Shown piece after piece: positions 36,130 through 49,215 of a DNA stretch of 64,000 nucleotides. The stretch is taken from contig OX387199.1 of assembly GCA_947561715.1 (NCBI GenBank), positions 21,643,001 to 21,707,000 of the forward strand, given 5' to 3'. The position numbers and the translations under genes were made by a program. Each line of letters starts with the position of its first letter. The stretch's first letter is position 1. This DNA is from Ascidia mentula (Eukaryota > Chordata > Ascidiacea > Phlebobranchia > Ascidiidae). The notes beneath the pieces were generated by a model. That model was given only the letters and a program-made list of their open reading frames with translations. It made no database searches and was not told the DNA's origin.

Positions 36130-37790
36130 AGCCTGAAATTACCTTGTGCTTTGCTTTGTACGGAAATTTGATTCTGTGTAACTTTTAACTCCACAGTGCC
36201 TCTCTCTATATATATCCGACCCTTCGATTCTAAACACAATGTTTATTGTGATTGCTGTAAATGCTTTATTTCCAAAACGAAGTTCGATGGATCGTTTTGC
36301 TTTCGGCCACGATTTCAAACCTGAATACCCGAAATTCTAAACGAGCGCATGTGGCGTTACCAACATGCTTTTTGCATTGTTACGAAACAATATCACTTGG
36401 CAACGTAACCAATTTAACAAACACAGACTTAAATATATTTTTTCTTTTAATTGTCTTGAATATATTTGTATCAAGTAGTTAGTGGAATGTTTAGGCTACG
36501 GGCAGTCATGCGGAAAATATTTTTTTAATTTTAACTATAAAAAAGAATTACGACAAGGTAGGAGACGATCGAATATGATGCACTTGCTTCTTGTATGTGA
36601 CGTATTAAGGTTTTGTGATACAACAATCGTTACTGATGATCAATTTTTTGTACAAATGTATGTTTTAGCCAAAAAGTCAGCCATTTTGTTGCAACCATGT
36701 TACAAGTCGCAAACAATTACGCTGTGAGCAGCAAACCGCTTACAAGTTTTAAATTGCATTTTTTTTATATTGATAGTCAATATGACGTCCTCGGGAACAA
36801 TTATATCCTTCTGCGGCAATCTTTGTTTCGATTCCCCGCGGGCTGTTTTTTTCTAGTATTAACTTAACGTGGAAATTATTTGGGAAAGCTCCACGCTTCG
36901 TCACATTAGCCAGAGATTACGATCAAATGCTAAATCATCACACGATGTTAATTTAAAGGCGTAATGATGAGCAAATGTTTGTGTTGATTTCTACCACCAG
37001 AATTTATTTAACGTTGCGGCTTGAGATGCATTTCTTTGCATAATTTTGCGAACACCCAATCAATAACTTTATTTTTATACATATAGATTAATAGGCTACG
37101 TATCTATTGAGCTTGCAGTTCAAATACAAAACAATCCCATTAATTACGATAGCGCCAGGTAAATATTTGGATCACTATCCAATATAACTGCAATAAGTAA
37201 AACCAAAGTTTTGCATTTTTCCGTTAACACAGAGCAAAACAAACGTGGGTCCTAACTGTAACAACACAAACATAAACACCCAAATATTCTAAAACTTTTC
37301 GCATAAATAAGCGTCTGTCGAAAATTATCAAAAAAAATTGGGAAATCCCTATTCCACTATACACACAGAGTAACACATAGCGCCGATATTCATCCAGAAC
37401 GTGCCTCACTTGCGTTAAAACTTATGGTGATGTTTTGCGGACCTGTCATATTAACCTGGTGCCTTGCTAACTCCACGGAAGCACGATTATGTGTAATTGT
37501 CTCCCCACTCCATAGGGTCTCTCTATCCTTCCACGCCGGTAACACAAGACAACAATAAACTCGATGTTTCTTGTGATTGCGGCAAAACCTCGATATGTCA
37601 TGCATATAAGAAGCAAGTTCCACATACTTGATCGGTTTCCACCTTGCAGGTGTGCAAGAATTTGTTTCCATGAAACCCACCTCGGTTCGTAATTCCACCT
37701 TGATCAAAGTTAAGAAAATATTTTCCACATGACTGCATGTAACCTAAACATTCCACTAACTACTTGATACAAATATATTCAAGACAAATA
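36130..37790 (+). repeat. Dispersed repeat R, copy 2
   Basis: Same block set as 15600-17150 but partly rearranged in order. Directly followed by a foldback copy at 37800-37900. Confidence 0.5.
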
Positions 37791-38079
37791 AAAGAAAAAA
37801 TATATTTAGGTCACAAGAACGTTGTAAGTCACGCCATAGCTGCACTTATGTGACCTGTTTGATTGAAACAGCTTGTCCGCAGCTCACTATGAAAAGCATT
37901 ATTGCCTTCATTGCTTATATTTGAAAGAAAAAAAAATTCCCAGTCAATTTTATTTCTCTTATATCTTAATAGTTTTAATTAAAAACCCTTAATAGTGTTA
38001 GCACATATACTCAGACGCACAAACACAAGGATATCAACAGGGCACACATGTATGTTGGTATTTAGTCACGGGGAATCAC

Positions 38080-38480
38080 CAGATGGTGTTTGAATTGTAA
38101 AACATAAAAAACGGCGCCGGTAAACTAACTAGGTTTACCCACGTGATTCGAGTTTATAAGCAAACAACCCACAAACCAAAACAAACTAATGACGACCCAG
38201 TATATGATGTTGTTTATCTGAGTTGGTGTCGGGCAATTGCCCACCCTTTTTACTTTCCAAAACCTTCGCACGGTTAATCAACAGCTAATATTGGTATTGG
38301 TTCCGCCCCCCTGTAGCCACAGTCGTCACGTTTGTCGTGCCAGTCTCTGCAAGCCCAGGTCTGTAAACAGAAAACCTAACCAGGAATACCAGGCTAATAT
38401 TTGCGAACGCTCGACTCAGTTTGTAATTGGACACACAGTCTTAACCAAGCAAAATCAAAGCACATTATTTTCCGGGTTAA
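38080..38480 (+). repeat. Dispersed repeat P, copy 1
   Basis: Shares TTGGTATTGGTTCCGCCCCC and CAGTCGTCACGTTTGTCGT with 41900-42240 and 51470-51830. Non-coding. DNA on to 38750 (GAACGTTTAACAACATTTAT) matches 51860-52100. Confidence 0.55.
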
Positions 38481-38869
38481 AGCCCTGAGTGTTTCCTAAA
38501 GACTTAAAGAACGTTTAACAACATTTATAATTATATGGAAGCAAAAATACCAGAATGCAATCATTGCGCTGCAGACATTAAAGCTGTACTCCAGCCTGCA
38601 AGATTTCATCTGTGTTGGACTAGATGTTAAATTGCAACCGCAGTTCGAAACATTGTGTACTGCTGTCTGCAACTCAATGAAAATAACGCAAAATTTGACA
38701 AAAATACTTGATTTGAAAGCGTTTTCTTCCAAAGTAACTCAAAACTCAAATCATAACAACAAACCCAAACTGACACACTTGTAAACAAACAGAAATATAC
38801 AACAATTTAATATCGCGCGTAATATTCGGTAGCTAAGCAACACAATGGTTTCAGAGTGCTAAAACGTTT

Positions 38870-39030
38870 CTATACCACTGACCTGAACAGACTGTAAATA
38901 TTCATAGGCTTCAGCGTCCGCCCTTATGCCTCCATTGCACGCCATCGAATGGTAAAAACTGCCTATCAATCAATTGTTACGTTGCTTCCGCCTTCCCCAG
39001 GTTAACTTCCTGTTAACTCTGCTATATCTC
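38870..39030 (+). repeat. Fragment of block S
   Basis: CGTTTCTATACCACTGACCT to GGTTAACTTCCTGTTAACTC recurs at 47980-48125 and 50140-50290. 39030-40150 shows no supported gene. Confidence 0.45.
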
Positions 39031-40158
39031 TATGACCTAATGCAGCTTGCATTGCTGCCAAACGTAGGTTATTTTGTACTTTAACTGCACTTTAGTGTGG
39101 ATACATTTGACCTATTGTGTAAGGTGCAAGGCCATATAAAACGAATTGTTGAGGTATATATGACTTATTTTAAATGATTACTAGTTGTACATTTCGCCGT
39201 AAAGTATATTGCAAATGGTCAACTCAAACCTCACACTGTGTAGAAACAGTGCGACGGAAAAGTACTTCAAGACTGCAGCACCAGACACACAACAGAATCC
39301 CAGGCAAACAAAAGCCTGCCTTACTTTTGTTGCCTTTTTTACCTAACGAAAATAAATGCATGTTTGCTACAACAGCCGGAGAAAGTAATCCATAGATTTC
39401 TCACATTAAAATGGAAAACTTTTAAACAAAGTTCTATGCACAATCACAACACAAAAGTTTTCCAGCAACCAACAAAATCTTGTCGACTTTCTGAAAACGT
39501 CTATTCGGTTCCGTTTTCGGTGACCTGTCCCGTGAAATTTTTTGTGGCTCTATACCTCCATCTTGCGCCAGTTTTTATGACGCCTTTAATAAAGCACAAA
39601 AATTGCAACACACAAAAAAATAAGAAGAAACGCAGTGTTTATCGTGAAATTAGTAAACAATAAAACTATAATTCTTTGTGTAATACCTGCATAAAACAGC
39701 AAAAAAATCGCAATGAAAATGGACACTGTTAAAAGCGTTATTATACAGTACAAGTAGCTAAGTGCCCTTTATTAATACATTGAACTTAGTGTAAAACGAA
39801 ACAAAGTTTACATCGCAAAAGCTAACACATGCACATTTACGGATTGTGAAATTGCAAACAACATGGTGCACATTGAAATAACAATATGCGATAAATGTAA
39901 ATAAGTATTATCCTTGCAATAGCGAAGGTTTAAACTTGTGTAAACTTATGTTATCTTCCTTCGAACCTCCTTCCACGTAAAACCTATTTTGACCCAACCA
40001 AAAGTTTAAAGATCACGCTTTTTAATTCTTTTTAGCTATTCTTTTGGACAGAAACCGGTAACGCCAACAGGCACAATTAATATTTCTTTTGAAAACAAAG
40101 TTCATACACAGGCACTAATCGTCTATCGCCCCCTTTCGAGTTTCGGGAAAACACTAAC

Positions 40159-40953
40159 CTCTTCAGAATGGTTCTTGCTGAAATTTTCCTCATATCCAAA
40201 TTCCCTTGAAAAACTTTTTCCATCTGCCTAAATACATCTAACTCATTTTCATATCTCTCTGACGTGGAAACTCTCAACATAGAAACGGAGATGCAGGATG
40301 ACACAGGGATGGATTGGTGGACATCACCATCAGCAAGTCGTCTGGCAATCTCAAACAACAAGAAAACAGAGATCTCGAAAAATCTACCACTAAAATTTCT
40401 CTGGTTTTTGATGCAAACTGATTTTTGTCACAAACTTTTCAAAGTAATACGGAAAACCTTAAAACTCGTATGTTTTTGGCGGTTGAAGCAAGTATTAAAA
40501 TGTGTTTGGTTGGTTTGTGAGGGAAGAGGTCACCATTAAACCATTCCCAGGTTGATTGAAAGTTGGGTTTGCGAGCAAGATAATATCTCGATTCTCACCG
40601 GGTCCACAACGGAAGAAGAAGTAATTTCCTGCTTCGTACATTTCTCTGTGCTGAACAATAACAATGAACTTGTACAGCAACTTTTGACCCTTGACCAACT
40701 CAAAGTTGTAACTTGCCACTCGTTTACCGGGAGCCAGGATATTCTTTTCTTCGCAATATTTTTCCAAGTTTGTTAAGAGGTGGTGGTTGGTTGGCATGAC
40801 AACTTGTGGAAAATTGCTTCGAAATATTTTGTCGTACTTTCTAAACTCATCATAACTTTCTGTCTTGGTCCCAATGTTTCGTTTCCACGAGACTTGTCCA
40901 CTCCATAGATTACGAGACCCCAAAACGCCGTTACATTTAATTACTCTGGCCAT
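40159..40953 (-). pseudogene. Unknown-family copy 4, pseudogene (nonsense plus frameshift)
   Basis: The frame starts at ATG 40953 and carries YDEFRKYDKIFRSNFPQ, GQKLLYKFIVIVQHREMYEA, NYFFFRCGPGENRDIILLAN and QPGNGLMVTSSLTNQPNTF. It then hits a TAA at about 40495, where copy 6 has AAA. A one-base insertion follows near 40422 (five T where copy 6 has four), shifting the frame. Downstream the frame is recognisable again (LLFEIARRLADGDVHQSIPV, SSCISVSMLR) up to the usual donor at 40159 (GAG|GTTAGT). Some 90% of the DNA appears shared with copy 6 by eye, so the two are recent duplicates. Confidence 0.75.
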
Positions 40954-41179
40954 CTAATTCCTTTTAACCAACTAGGAACAAATCTTCGGTGTGTAAGAAT
41001 TTCTGTGTTAAAAATAAAGGTCATACTTTTCGTAAGTTATAAATCGAGTGTCATCAGATGAACTGCACGCCTTTCACATGATATTTAATCTTCTAGTTAG
41101 ATTATCTCAATAAACCTGTGAAGAACCCGTACTTCGCTAAGGCATTATCTTATCTCAGCGACATTATATTACCTCTATA

Positions 41180-41560
41180 ATACGTGTGTTTTTTATTTGC
41201 AGAAACTGGTAATGCTATTAGTAGGGATATCGATTTTGCAATTAATACTGCATCAGCTGGCATTGAACCAAAACTTGTTACTTTATTGATACAACGATTT
41301 TTTCACGTTTTTGTCATTATTTTGTTAAACCTCGTTTCTGCTGGCAATATAATGTGGACAACACACAAACTTGTCCTGACATTGACCCTGTTGTCCGAAC
41401 TTGCCCGGTTGCTGCTACAATATCATCATTGTGTTTTGTTGTGACAAACACCAAGCACGTTATCTCAACGAAGCCACAGAAGTTTAAACAAAAACCCGCT
41501 AATATAAACACCAGGAATCTACTTTACTCCTTCACAGGAGTTTGTAAACTCAAATGTTAA
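41180..41560 (+). repeat. Dispersed repeat Q, copy 1
   Basis: Shares TGCTACAATATCATCATTGT and the following 150 bp with 47220-47560 (plus) and 59440-59880 (inverted). The short frames inside differ by frameshifts between copies, so I treat it as non-coding. Confidence 0.5.
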
Positions 41561-41899
41561 TACTAGTATTCTCCTAAAATTTGGTAAATTGTTCACCACG
41601 AACTACTAGGTGCACCATGTTGCATCACTACCGCAAATTTAATGGGAGTTCGAATTTAAACCTTTGGTCTTTACTTCACGTGAGAATTTTGCTCTTTTCG
41701 TAAGAACACACTTATATTCCCATCGATATTCACACTAGCGAGATTCGCCAATTTTCAGGCCATGCAATGCAATATAGGCTTATTATTGGTGGGAGGTCAA
41801 GTATTAAAACTCGTCGCATAACACGTAAACTTGATCAAAGTGCAAACGAAATTCTTATAACGGTGGTCAATGATGCTGATACCCCCAAATATTGTCAAG

Positions 41900-42240
41900 T
41901 GATTTAACCACGTGGTTCGAGTTTGTGAGCAAACAACCCACAAACTAAAACAAACTAATGACGACCCAGTATACGATGCTGTTTATCTGAGTTGGTGTCG
42001 GGCAATTTCCCGCCCCTTTAACCTTTCCAAACCTTCACACGGTTTCGCACAGCTAACATTGGTATTGGTTCCGCCCCCCTGTAGCCGCAGTCGTCACGTT
42101 TGTCGTACCATGTCTCTGCAAGCCCAGGCCTGTAAACAGTAAACCTAGCCAACAATACAAGGCTAATATTTGCGAACGCTCGAATCAAACTATAGCAACA
42201 TTTGTACTTTGCTCTTAACCTTCACCACGCAAAATCAAAG
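41900..42240 (+). repeat. Dispersed repeat P, copy 2
   Basis: Same block as 38080-38480. 42240-43380 is non-coding by inspection; 42890-42950 resembles 39035-39085. Confidence 0.5.
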
Positions 42241-43630
42241 CACGACAAAACACACTGTTTTCAGGAAAGTTTTAATTTCCAAAGTGTTTAAGAGGTACAG
42301 AATCAATGAATACAAGGTTAAATTTGACATCGATTTTATTTTATTCCAGTAACTAAAAACTAAAACTACAATAGCAAACTAAACTAACACACTCGCAAAC
42401 AAACAGAAATATACAACAATTTAATACCGCGCTAAATATTCGCTATCTAAGCAACAGAATGCTAACTAGAAATTTGCAATTATCCACTCCTCCCAAGCGG
42501 TAATCAATTGTCGGCCCTTTTAACGTCGACAAAAGACCGTGTACCCGGAACAGGAAATGTCACCCCCGGACCAGTCCTAACTTGTCCCGTATCGGTAAAG
42601 AGAAAATCTAGTTAGAAATTATACGTTTATTCAACTACGGGAACTGGATTGGCCGCGTACCGCACACAAGTCTCAATTGCCAAGCAGAAACCAGGTGAAG
42701 TCAGCATAAAAGTAAAAGCCCTGGCGACCTGTCATATAACAATGCTTATTATCAATACATTATATTTATGTTAATATTGTTATTATTGTTAATATGTTGT
42801 TGTATTTGTCTTGATACAACGTCACATTGCACCCTCTAAATGTCCAATGTCCGATAATCACAGCTATATTTGTTTATGATTCATTATTCTATCTCATGAT
42901 CTAATGCAGTATTTTGCTGCCAAACGTGCGTTATTTTGTACAATGGAAACAGGTAACCCCACCATCATTTTGTCACATGGGCGTAAAATTCTTTGGTAAA
43001 ATCTTCCTCTACAAAAAACTTCGGAAGGACCGCAATAATTGATTCGGATCGTTGCTAATTTTCGTTCTGTTCGAAATATCAACAACATGCGTCGCAAACC
43101 AACGAATTAAGGCGAGTTTTATTTTGATAAACTGATCAATGTACGTATATTAATGCATTAGAAGCAAGGAAAATGTTTCTGAAATATGCGGATTTCGTGA
43201 TTACTTACCAGCTGGCTTTTACGCAATCGTCGTTTAAATGCATTTAAATCTCACACTATGTACACACCTAACGGGACAACGAGTAAGCGAGTAATCAGTT
43301 TGTGGAAAAGCAAACATTATGTGACATGGAAGACCATGCGTTGCTTTTGTGGCATCATATAAATACCAATTAATGATTAACTTCACTCAAAAGTTGGCGC
43401 AAGTTCAACAAAGGCATCCTTTATAACCCAGCATGGCTCTTCAAACGTTACTGCTTCAACTCCGTTTGTAGTAAATCTGCAACAATGAAATTTTGTAAAA
43501 AAATCTATTGCAGTTATACCGTTGTTGGTCGTTTGTGTCTTCCAGCTGCCTCTTTTCAACACAAGAATCGTCACCTATGCCGTGTGATTCCAGGTTCTTC
43601 GCGGCTAAGTATTTTTTCGCCTTTAATTTG

Positions 43631-43927
43631 TTAATTTAAGATGTGCTTTAATGCTGACTCCTCTGGACGACATTTAAGTCTGGTGCTTGGTTTCCATGTA
43701 CTTTTCTGTTTGAAGGTCATCTGAAAAATGTGATAATTTCCACTGGAGAACGACATTGTGTTTTTGTAAAAGAAGACAAAGTGGCCGTTGGGTTCGTGTG
43801 TGGCATATAAAATCAGTCCGATTGGTCTACCGGATCGCAAGTATCTAAAAAGAAAAAGTCTGGACTCCCAATTAAGCCGGGATTTTAGCGGGCCCAAAAC
43901 GTTTTGGTTTGGTCGAGTTAAAATCAT
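43631..43927 (-). CDS. Hypothetical exon(s) of an unrecognised gene
   Basis: A 98-codon frame on the minus strand contains a protein-like stretch, GLILYATHEPNGHFVFFYKN then SSGNYHIFQ, preceded at about 43855 by a good acceptor (CTTTTTAG). A nearby minus-strand frame (43383-43490, after TTGCAG) ends FEEPCWVIKDAFVELAPTFE. I could not join them in phase. This may be the 3' part of a real gene or a decayed one. No family is recognised. Confidence 0.25.
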   Translation of the reverse strand: MILTRPNQNVLGPLKSRLNWESRLFLFRYLRSGRPIGLILYATHEPNGHFVFFYKNTMSFSSGNYHIFQMTFKQKSTWKPSTRLKCRPEESALKHILN

Positions 43928-43929
43928 GG

Positions 43930-45400
43930 CTATGTGGTTTCACGCGTCGAGGTGTTAGCCGCCATCGATTGTGAGCGCACGTAAATGTTAAAAGCAAACT
44001 TAGGTGCCCTTCAACAATAATTGTCAACAAATCTGTCGTTTAAATTGTCATTAGCTGGGACAAATTTAAAGCGGTCGATGAGCCTATTTGATTAGATTGA
44101 CATTTTGTCTCCGGATTCAAGTCAGGACTATCAGGTCACAATGTGCTTCACGAACGCAATTTAGACTGCGTCCGTCTTTGGACGCACGATGCAATGCAGA
44201 AAGTAATTCGCCGGTATGAGGATGTCGGTTTCAGGTATAAATAAAAACCCATGCGTCATCTTGATCGCGAATCAACCTTAACGCTGAATACGCACACCAC
44301 GACTTCAACTGAGGGACAAAAGTCAACTGAGGGACAAGGATCTAACAGGGGACAACGCTAAAAGGTTTTCAGAGTTTCTCTCTGCACTCTTTCCGTTTTA
44401 AGGAGAATTGTATCGTACTCCTTATCAAGACCGGTAAACAGAATGTACCTGTGAGTATCTCCGTGAGACTATTGATTTGCCATTTAAAATGCAAATTATG
44501 AAATGTGCCGCATCAGTCTTACGTCTACCAACTGAATTATCCGGGTTGGACACTCTTTAAGAAGACTGACTGTTGTATTTTAAAGTACACAAACAATGTG
44601 AGACACACGTTCCGACCGGAAAAAGTAAAATAATTGTCTTGTCGCGGCCTACCATGCATTTTTATGTTATGATATATCAGTTTTTAGGAGGGTGTATTCG
44701 AAACTGTATCTTTGCATATATGGAATACATTTGCCTTGAAGGTTTTCATCAATTTCTTGGGCATCATTGATTAGGTAGTTTCTCAGGGTAAGGCAACCTA
44801 TCATATTTTGCAGTTGCAGAACCGCATACTCTTGATTGAAAGTGGTTCAGGCATTTAATTGCGGTGTCGTAGGCCTTTCAATGAAACACAAGAACATTTT
44901 GTGTGCACATAATGATATTTAAAAGACAGAAATAGTCTTTCGAGTAAAATTTCAAAACAACACATTGTCAATTGAAAAAACTTAAAAAATTATAACGACA
45001 ACGATTTTTGGTTAAACAGTGTTTGCAGGAAATCAGTAATTAACAAACTTAATATTACACTCAATAAAATGTTTAAGACTCATTTTTACACTTGCAATAA
45101 ACGACAGTCAAACCATCTTTAAACACAGTCACAAGTGAAGCGTTATTAATCAAGTACAATTAAGTGCACACAACTAACAGTTAATCAGTAGATGAAAAAA
45201 CATTTTACGTCATTGCTATGACATCAGAGAACATGAACATTGAACATTTAAAGGATTTAAAAAATATTTTTCTCGTCACAACATATTGTATATATAGAAC
45301 TAGAACATAAAGCAAAGCACAAATGGAATAACAGTTGACAACCTTTATGTATGGAACTACATTTCATAAGAACAAACAGAACATGCTCGAAACTGGTTTC
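43930..45400. other. No gene or repeat identified
   Basis: I see only short chance frames here. It is one of the few stretches in 36-61 kb without a visible copy elsewhere in the window. Confidence 0.4.
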
Positions 45401-45414
45401 ACGAAAGTTTCAAA

Positions 45415-46514
45415 TCAATGTTTCATCACTTTACGATTTGTTGATGTTTCGTCAACAAGTCTTCGCTTCCTACCAACTCTTTGATCAGTGAACATTTTTG
45501 TATTATTGACAAAAGCTGGATTAAAGAATTGTTTCATCAGTTGTTCTTTTTCTTCCTTCACACATCTTTCCTCTTTAAACCTATTTTAAACGAACACATT
45601 TTGCAAACACATTAGAACATACAGGCGTGCAGAGCTTTCTTTGTGTGTTTTTAGTAAAATACAACAGAATGTGGGCAAATGACTTTGCTTCTTTGTTAAA
45701 AGTTGAGTTATAGGGTATTTTTTAAAACTAACCTTTCCAGCATTGTTCTTGCGGCTTCTTCTCTTTTATCAAATTCCTTTCGAAAAATGTAAATCAGATC
45801 TTCGATTATATTCTCTTCACATTCTTTCGACTTAGTCTTCTTCCTGGCGATTCTCAATAGACAAGCGGCGATGCAGGATGACACAGGAATGGAATCAAGC
45901 TTTTTCTTCACATCTGGACTATTTTCATTGTCTGGAACAAGTCGTCTGGCAATCCCGAACAAGAAGAGAACAGAAAGCTCGAAGAAACGGCCCTCTATGC
46001 GTTTATGGCGGCCTTCGGTGTTGAATGATTCTGTCATAAACTTCTGAAAGTAATTACAAAACCCACGCAATTTGGGGGCGTGACCATCATTGATAAAATA
46101 TTTGTAACCATTGGGTTGTTCTGTAAGAGCAAAAGTAATTATTAACCCGTTCCCAGGTTGGTTATCAGTTGGATTGGCGAGCAAGATTATATCTCGATCC
46201 CCAGCATCAGACCCACAGCGGAAGAAGAAATAATTTCCTGTTTTGTAGTTGGATCTGTCTTTCACAACTTCAATGAATGTGTAAAGTAAGTCTCGTCCCT
46301 TGTGCCCTGTAAGTTTGTATCGAGGCATTAAATCTTCCGATGGCAAACAATGTCGATAATTTCCACAATGTCTTTTCAAATTTCTTAGCAAAATTTCATT
46401 GACTAATGTTGATGGATCAGGTTCAATTCCTGGTCTAGTTAGTTGATCGCGGAAGTTTTTGTCAAACTCCGCAAACTTCGCATAATCATCGGACATGACA
46501 GCAGTTGAAGTCAT
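45415..46514 (-). CDS. Unknown-family copy 5, 2 exons, 315 aa
   Basis: Exons 45733-46514 and 45415-45580 join in phase 2 (GAAAG|GTTAGT to AAATAG|GTTTAA) and give 315 codons plus stop. It is the fullest typical member: YAKFAEFDKNFRDQLTRPGI, GRDLLYTFIEVVKDRSNYKT, GNYFFFRCGSDAGDRDIILL, QPGNGLIITFALTEQPNGY, RGFCNYFQKFMTESFN, FELSVLFLFGIARRLV and SIPVSSCIAACLLR. The C-terminal exon has EEKEQLMKQFFNPAFVNN and a basic stretch RVGRKRRL that could be a nuclear localisation signal (inference). Its first 36 codons and 5' flank were copied in inverted orientation to 60.4-60.97 kb. Confidence 0.8.
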
Positions 46515-47219
46515 TTCAGATTCTTTATTTCAAACCTAAGCTGAATTATTGAAACAAATAATTTCCCTTTTGTAACCGTTACTATTTATGACCAAATATG
46601 ATAACAATTTGTACAAACGTTTAAAAAACACAACGAGTCCCTAAGGTTCTCGAAAGTTATCAGACTCAGGTCTATACTCACTGTACGCTTGATATCACAT
46701 CTGGCTTCAAATTATTATGGCGTCACACTAATATGCCAGTTTTATGCGCAGTAAATGGCCACTTCATGCATATTGTTTGTCTGTGCGTCCCAGTATGCGT
46801 AAGTGCAACAGTTTCCAATGGCACGCATGGGGCAGACAATGCAAAACACAAAGGAGCAAGTTTTTTTTTAAATAGTGTAACATTTTCCCTTATCCTACTA
46901 TGGGGAAAACCAGTAGATAGCCATCAGAATCTCAATTTTGGGCAAATCAGTTCGAATTTACTTATTCTTATATTTCCACCAAAAATAAAACCCAACTAGC
47001 ATCAAATCTTTCGGCTATAATAAATATTGTTGTTACTTTCGTAACTAGTCTGCCTCGTTGAGAACCCAACCGATCGCCGAATGGCCGAAAGGAAATCTGT
47101 GTCTTCTCGTCTACCAGCCAGCCCAGTGCCACAGTAACCAGCTGCACTGATGAGATCTTACAAGTAGAAACTGCAGCTCTCAATCTTGTAGTTCAGTTTA
47201 AGAACTCTTTACCGATATT

Positions 47220-47560
47220 TTGTGATATCTGATCTTTCGCTAGCAATATATATTGTGGAAAACACACAAACTTGTCCTTGTATCGACCCTATTGTCCGAA
47301 CTTGCCATGTGACTGCTACAATATCATCATTGTGTTTTGTTGTGGCAAACACCAACCACTTTACCCAACGAAGTCACAGAAGTTTAAACAAAAACCCGCT
47401 AATGTAAACACCAGGAAGCTACTTACTCCTTCACAGGAGTTTGTAAACTCAAATATCAACACTAGTATTCTCATAAAATATTAATATAAGTTTAAAATTT
47501 TAACAATTGGTCTTTACTTCACGTGAGAATTTTGCTTTTTTCGTGAGAAAACACTTATGT
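47220..47560 (+). repeat. Dispersed repeat Q, copy 2
   Basis: Matches 41340-41700, including CACAGAAGTTTAAACAAAAA and TTTACTTCACGTGAGAATTT. Confidence 0.5.
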
Positions 47561-47719
47561 TCCCATCTATATTCACACCAGGTAGATGCGCCAATTTTCA
47601 GACCATGACATATTCGCAAACTGTCGTAGATCAACGTTTAATACAAACGTTTGGAACAACATTCATTGATCTGCTGACATTGAACGCAGTTTCGACATCA
47701 GTGCAGCTGGTTACTAGGG

Positions 47720-48600
47720 TCGGTCATGCCGACTAACTAACCAGACAGAAGCTATTCCACTGTGGTGAATTTACATTCGACGTCGTTAGGAACAAACTAC
47801 AGGTACGACATACCGGGAACGAACCACAGAGCACACAATGGGCAAACAACCGCTTATAGTAGTGTTGTCGGATATTGTCACCAAAACAAAGAGCTTATAG
47901 GTCGAAACAGTGGCCATCTGTATGCAGCTCACAGAAATCATAACATTGGCTCCATTTGCTCATGTATATGCGACAACGTTTCTATACCACTGATCTGAGC
48001 TGACTGTCAATATTTTCATATGCTTCAGCCTTATGCCTCCATTGCACGCCCTTGTATGGTAATCACTGTCCATCAATCTATTGTTACGTTGCTTCCGCCT
48101 TGGTTAACTTCCTGTTAACTCTGCATTCTCCCAACTAACGAACTAACTGATGAAAATCCATAATTTGTGTCCTCCGTTACCTGGACAACGTGGATCTGAC
48201 GTAATGCACCACATTCTTGCGCAATTTATCCAAAGCGAAGGAGTATGTGATAGGGGTAATGGCGCTGGAAAGGAGAATAGCTGCTGAAAAGATGTAAGAC
48301 GCAAGGAATAAAGCACGTGAACAATTAAGTGTACTGGAGAACATACATTGCTAACAATACACATACTCTAACCATACGAAAACCTACTATGGGGAAAACT
48401 AGTACACAGCCAACAGAATCTTAATTTTGGGTAAATCAGTTCCAATTTACTCATTCTTATTTTTCTACCCAAAATAACTCCTTGTTTTAACGAGCTTCCG
48501 ATTCTGTGATGTTTTGGTTTTCTCATCGGACAACACTGTACATTAATGCCATATAAATATTCTTGATCAGGCTTATGCTTTTCATGTGTGGTTGATCACC
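47720..48600 (+). repeat. Segmental block S, copy 1
   Basis: Matches 49884-50965 in the same orientation, from CGACTAACTAAC onward. It contains a half foldback element, the TTCCTGTTAACTCTGCATTC region, and the stray GPCR TM7 fragment. Copy 2 has an extra 200 bp at about 50295-50500. From 48600 to 49215 I see no supported gene. Confidence 0.6.
48179..48299 (-). pseudogene. Stray GPCR TM7 fragment (decayed exon 19), copy 1
   Basis: The minus strand reads AILLSSAITPITYSFALDKL then RKNVVHYVRSTLSR and stop, clearly the TM7/C-tail of the GRL101-like receptor (AVILLPINSAINPLIYSTAL in the intact gene). The NPxxY motif is degraded to TPITY. No other receptor exon is adjacent. Confidence 0.7.
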
Positions 48601-49215
48601 TTCTGGGAATTCTGGCGTCAGAACTTTTTGTCTCAAATTATTTTTTTTCAGAAGTTCAACGTCTCAAATTATAATGGGCAGCGTAGACTCAGTTACACTA
48701 CGATGTCCATTTTGTATAAACGAGCGATTCGAAAGCAAATCCTGAAAACATTTTTACTTGTAACGTTCTTTGCTTTTACTTGTGTAAAACGATTTAGGGA
48801 TCTGTAGAAAAAACTTCAAGGTAATTGGGGGCCAGCATTTATTTTCTATATGCGCTCTGATAGATAAGAGTTAGTTTCAGTTATTCAGGAGATATATGAT
48901 CCCTTCCACACAACCGTTTGCACAGGCGAAAATCTTTTGTACACCAAACATAGAGAACATGTCACGAATGACTACAGGAAGCAGTCTGTGTGACCGACGG
49001 ATTTGTCTTTTTTCGCATCAACATTTGCCGGAAACTCGAAACGGAGTAAGTGTTCTTACTGTTGAGTTTTGTTGCGATTTTTAATTTTTTTGCTATTCTT
49101 TTAGACAGAAACCGGGAATGCCAATAGGCACAATTATTATTTCTATTAAAAACAAAGACCTTATATTGGCGCTTATCGCCTATCACCCCCTTTCGAGTTT
49201 CCGGACAACACTAAC

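Noticed and set aside
41184..41560. Overlapping ORFs of 86 and 68 codons on the plus strand and 64 on the minus
   Set aside because: Copies of this repeat at 47.2 and 59.5 kb carry different frames and frameshifts, so coding function is unlikely.
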